Part shown: positions 60,267 through 64,000 of the stretch, in pieces | How positions within the stretch are numbered: position 1 is the first letter of the stretch | Layout of the letters: each line of letters opens with the position of its first letter | Made by a program: the position numbers and the translations under genes | The notes under the pieces: model-generated | Database searches by the model: none | The model's input: the letters and a program-made list of their open reading frames with translations, nothing else | Told to the model about the DNA's origin: nothing | Source: Heterotrichella gracilis | Taxonomy: Eukaryota; Sar; Xanthophyceae; Tribonematales; Xanthonemataceae | Direction: 5' to 3' | Length of the DNA stretch: 64,000 bases | Assembly: GCA_032358255.1 (NCBI GenBank) | Contig: JAULBX010025830.1 | Span: 1-64,000, forward strand

Positions 60267-62682
60267 GTAGTCTGGTCAACACTATTAGTGGCCCACTGGC
60301 GTAACAAAGCTGGGCTGATAAGACTAATTCAAAGCGAAGGTTTTGTTGTACTAAACCGCTAAGATCAGCATTGAAGGTCCGATTGGGCGGCCATACTGGT
60401 TTGGCGTTGACGAAGATGGCGTGGTTTCACGCAGCATCCAAGTAGCTTCGGTTCAATGGGGACACCCTCTGTCTGTGTCTCCCTCCTGGAAAGTCCTAAG
60501 CAACCAATAATTTGGTGGAGAAGTACCAACGATGTGCTTCGAAGCTCTTTAAACACCGCAAACGTGTGCTTGCAGGGCAATGGGCAGACATGCTGACCCT
60601 TGTGGTTTGGGACAGGGTTTTGCTTGGCACAATCACGTGCTGCACTGCACCTTCATGGCAACGTCAGGAAGTTGCAAATGGAGCCGTGCAGCAGCTCTGC
60701 ACATAAATAGGGAGACTAAACAGGCATTTGAAGGGGAAACTCGAAAGTGCTGTTTAGGGTTTATGGTTCAGCCCAGGGTTGCAAGATGTGCCACAACCCC
60801 TGTTCTGCTGAAAAGTGCACACTCAGTGGTGCATTGCAATGCCTCCCTGCCCCGGCCTGAAGCAGTGTCTCTGATGTGGTGCACAAGAAATTGCTCAACA
60901 GGTCAGTTTGTATTTCAAGCTTTAGGAAGTCATGGCCACAATAGTAAAGCAAAAATGCACCGTCAATGCTGCGGCAGGCATGCAGGAGCTACCATTGTAT
61001 GTGCTCACCATTTTTGTGTGCCGGTGGTTTTTTCATCAAGATTCAGATGTCCCCCTGACATTTCACATCCCCTGTGGCCTCCGCCGCATGCCAATGCTCC
61101 AATGCTCCCCATGCACCGCCCGGGCAATGCGCCATTGCATGATTGCATTTCCAAGCAAGTGCTGGTACTTTTGGGCATGGTACAGTGTGGTGCTGCTCAA
61201 TCTGCAAACCACATGCTGCCTTTGCTTACCAGATTACGTGGCGTGCCTTGGCGCTGGCTAGTGGCAAGACAGTCTTGAAGACTGGCTAGTGGCTCCAATC
61301 TGAGCCAGCAAAGCCGCGAAACTTGTGGTGGAGATCGTGTGCAAGCCCAGCAGCAAAGGGTTTCAATGCAGGGGTTCTTCATGCCTAACTATGTGGTGGG
61401 TGCTGTTGCCCAAATAGGTGTTCCTGCAACATGCTGGCTGCAAACCCACCCGTAATTTGCCCTAAACGCCCTATCATAGGGTTCGGACCACCATGTACGA
61501 CGTCACGAGCCACGTGGGGCTGCAGCCGGGTAACGCAACCGGCAACTTGCAGACACTCTGCTGCCTGTAGCCTACGTGGACCGACAGAGGCACGCACTCG
61601 TCCGGGGGCACTTTCCCGGCAACTTACAAAAAGTTCACGCAGTTTTCGGTCAGGAAACTGCAAAATAAGGAAGCAAGTTGGGCCGAATACCCCTCGAGTA
61701 AGCTGTTATTCGCATCGCAACGCTACCCACAAACTGGAGTTCTTACGGACAGCAATATAGCGCCACACTAGCCTCGCTCAAACTGGTGGCATCGGTGCCC
61801 CAATCGTCTACTAAACGCAGCTGCAAAAACAGCCTTCTGAGGCAACGAGTTCGTGCGAGGACTGGGATATTGCACAAGGGTTGCTAACAAGGTATGCGCT
61901 CGCCTGCTGGGCGCCGTGGTTGGGATGGGTATTTGGGAGTGCATCGTAGCGCTACAGGTTGCGCACGTGCCTCAAGCCGTGGCTGCGACAGTTTCACCTG
62001 CGTTGGACATACAACGTTTCGGAACAGCAGTGCTGCACGGTATTGCACCGCAACCCATGCGATCTTGCGCTTTTGAGGGGATAGCGTCGTGTTTTTCCTC
62101 GTGGCATGCCACCCTGGGCTCGTGGGTTAAGTTGTCGCCTTTTTGAGGCGGGAACGCAAGCGTTGGGGTTGTGCAAGAAGGAGGCGACAAGCGCTATTTC
62201 TATCCACCCGCCTTTATGTTAAACGTTGGATATGGGGGGTTATCAGTGGTCCAACCTGCCCAGCGTTCTCAGGTGGCATGCACCCTTTCACCATGCACCA
62301 AGGGCATGACTGTTCTCACGACTCAACCCAAAGGTGCACCCACAAACTCGCCACAACAAAAGCCAGCCTCTGCGTTCAATTAACCTTTTCCAGCTATGCA
62401 GTGCGGCCAGCTCAAAGTGCCACACAGCTGGGTGGTGTGCAGGGGTTTACCCTAACTCAGTGCCTAAGACCCTAGGACTCCTAGTAGGAGCCAGCCACAA
62501 GCGCCAGCTGAGCTGGACCAAACCCTAAACACATATTTGTGGGTGTGCAGGGGTAGCTCTGCAGCCCCAGGGACCAGCCATGAGAGTCATCTGGGCTGGA
62601 CCAAACCCCAACCAGGGTTTGTGACGCCTGCTTGGCAGGACCAAACCTCAAACCCTAGGGTTTTTGAATGATTGCAGCAGCC
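60267..62682. promoter_or_regulatory. Divergent interval OSCA / ankyrin gene
   Basis: About 2.4 kb. It should hold both promoters. The 232-codon plus-strand frame at 60580-61278 has no recognisable motif and an unusual Cys/His/Trp-rich composition, so I judge it a chance frame. A direct repeat CTGGCTAGTGGC occurs at about 61254 and 61281. CCCTAA-type bits occur at 62520-62530. Confidence 0.4.
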
Positions 62683-64000
62683 ATGGAGCCCACCAGGCTC
62701 CACCATGCTGCCTACCAGGGAGACTTGGAGGTGGTAAAGCAGCTGCTGGCACAGGTAAACACCCCGTGCATCAACCTCAAACCGTAAACCCTAAACATAA
62801 ACCCTAAACCGCAAACCTCAATACGGCTGTGTGAACCCTTTCCCCACCATGTTGCTAGGTGGGCTGCATGCATCGTGCACGTGGTTGGCCTGAAACATGT
62901 GTTGCCTGTCACCATGGGGTAATACTGAGTGACACGAGGCACTCACTGACTGATATCAGCGCTTTTAAGTTCAAAAATTTCCTGGATTTCTTGCAGGGCG
63001 CCCCTCCACATGCCCCCGACGAAGAGGGCCGCACCCCGCTGCACCATGCAGTGCTGCGCGGCCACCTCCCCGTGATTGACCTTCTACTATCCATCCCTGG
63101 TGCTGGCTCAGCTGTGCTGCATCGTGACACCTGGCGCTGCACCCCGCTCCACCTGGCGGCGCTGCAGGGGCGGGTGCGGGTGCTGCTGGCGCTGGTGGGG
63201 TCCCTGCGGGGGGCAGAGGGAGAGGGTGGCGGCGCTCTGGGGCTGGCGGCAAGGAGGGGGTGCATGCAGGTGGGGCGGGGTTGGGGTGGGGTGATTTGGT
63301 GGCCTCTGCATTGGGGGTTAAGGGTTTAGGGAGTAAGGAACGTTTGCAGCTGCATGCACAGTGCAGTGCGTGATAATAAGGGTGGGTGTGATTTTGCTGC
63401 GCGCACTGCTTCTCTCCATTCATAAGCCGCGCAAGCGGGCGCCTCACCCACCCACCCCATCCCTGCAGGAGTTCATGGATTTCCTGCACTATGGCTGGGA
63501 CAGCCCTCATCTGGATGCACCCAGCCTGGAACCATCTACGCCCACTGCCAATCCTGCATGGGCGCTGGTTGCTGGGCATTTGGACACCGCCAACCCCTGC
63601 TTCAGGTGGGGCTGAGGTGGTTGTTGGTGGGCTGTCGGTGACCCTAGGGCACTGCCGCTGTGTGCCATGTGGCAGTGTGCCATGTGGGGCAGGTGGGTGC
63701 CAAGTGGCGCTGTGCGGGTGCCTAGCCTCTGGGCATTAGTGGAAGGCCGTCACAACTTTTCGAAGCACTGCTGCTGCTGCGGTTGGAGTCACTGTGGAAG
63801 GCCATGGGAGCAATGATGATTTTGCATGCCTCCCACCTTTTAAACAGGCTCAAATGCAGGGTAAATTGTTGACATTCTTGTTTCCAACCTTTCCCAGGGT
63901 ACTCCAGCAAGTGCACCAGTGGACCCCTCTCCATGTGGCCGCCATGGAGGGGGAAGTGGCGCTGGTGGAGGAGGTGGCAAAGTTTCCGGGGGTGGAATTG
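62683..64000 (+). CDS. Ankyrin-repeat protein, 5' part only
   Basis: Four exons (62683-62754, 62997-63269, 63469-63605, 63898 to the window end) are in phase and encode about 175 residues so far. Ankyrin repeats are clear: PTRLHHAAYQGDLEVVKQLL, GRTPLHHAVLRGHLPVIDLL, CTPLHLAALQGRVRVLLALV and WTPLHVAAMEGEVALVEEVA. The short N terminus before the first repeat suggests the protein begins directly with the repeat stack. Exon 3 (EFMDFLHYGWDSPHLDAPSL) is less repeat-like. Partner and function cannot be told. The gene continues beyond the window. Intron 1 begins with a long run of CCCTAAA-type units. Confidence 0.78.
62775..62815 (+). repeat. Telomere-type repeat at the start of the ankyrin-gene intron 1
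   Basis: Five imperfect AAACCCTAAA-type units (variants CCGTAAA, CATAAACCCTAAACCG) begin about 20 bases after the donor at 62755. Confidence 0.8.

Noticed and set aside
60580-61278. 232-codon plus-strand open frame upstream of OSCA
   Set aside because: No family motif, composition very rich in Cys, His and Trp, no conserved-looking stretch, and overlapping frames on other strands are also open. Judged a chance frame.

Overview
The window looks like nuclear DNA of a green alga, probably Chlorophyceae. The evidence is many-exon genes with GT-AG introns, GC-rich exons, plant/algal families (ADP-glucose pyrophosphorylase, plant-type GT31 galactosyltransferase, wax-synthase MBOAT, OSCA channel, Rh channel), scattered TTTAGGG/CCCTAAA telomere-type motifs and TGTAA motifs downstream of several genes. 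A more exact placement cannot be made from this window alone. I found no retroelement, virus-like element, CRISPR array, rRNA or tRNA.

Fifteen genes were found. For thirteen complete models I worked out exon chains in which every splice phase closes; one more gene is disrupted and one runs off the window. In order: LSm8 (+, 969-1829), COQ6 ubiquinone monooxygenase (-, 2835-6367), TPRA1/CAND2-type seven-helix protein (+, 7279-8862), SNU23/ZMAT2 splicing factor (-, 9256-10789), GT31 beta-1,3-galactosyltransferase with an extra N-terminal module (+, 11817-16569), Rh ammonium/CO2 channel (-, 18958-22510), an unrecognised coiled-coil protein (-, 23696-26414), OSM1/FRD1-type fumarate reductase (+, 26998-30023), wax-synthase-type acyltransferase (-, 30679-32583), ADP-glucose pyrophosphorylase (+, 33446-37903), Bet1/SFT1-like SNARE (-, 39373-40606), SEL1L/HRD3 ERAD adaptor (+, 42055-47655), a frameshifted U-box gene (+, 48788-49449), OSCA/CSC1 cation channel (-, 50344-60266) and an ankyrin-repeat gene cut by the window end (+, 62683 onward).

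Strands alternate almost gene by gene, so most neighbours are divergent or convergent pairs rather than operons. Functions are mixed housekeeping: RNA splicing (LSm8, SNU23), respiration and redox (COQ6, fumarate reductase), secretory pathway (SNARE, SEL1L, GT31), membrane transport (Rh, OSCA) and carbon storage. The lipid-forming acyltransferase and the starch gene AGPase start back to back across about 860 bp.

The most striking signal is not a gene. Introns repeatedly carry partial, decayed copies of the edge of a neighbouring exon, usually spanning the splice site. I count more than twenty examples in seven genes, from near-identical 121-bp and 66-bp tandem units to faint echoes. In COQ6 and GT31 the first bases of an intron, or the bases before its acceptor, repeat the adjoining exon. 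This is what would be expected if introns arise or grow by tandem duplication of exonic AG|GT sites. Short telomere-type repeats also sit inside many introns, sometimes touching the splice site.
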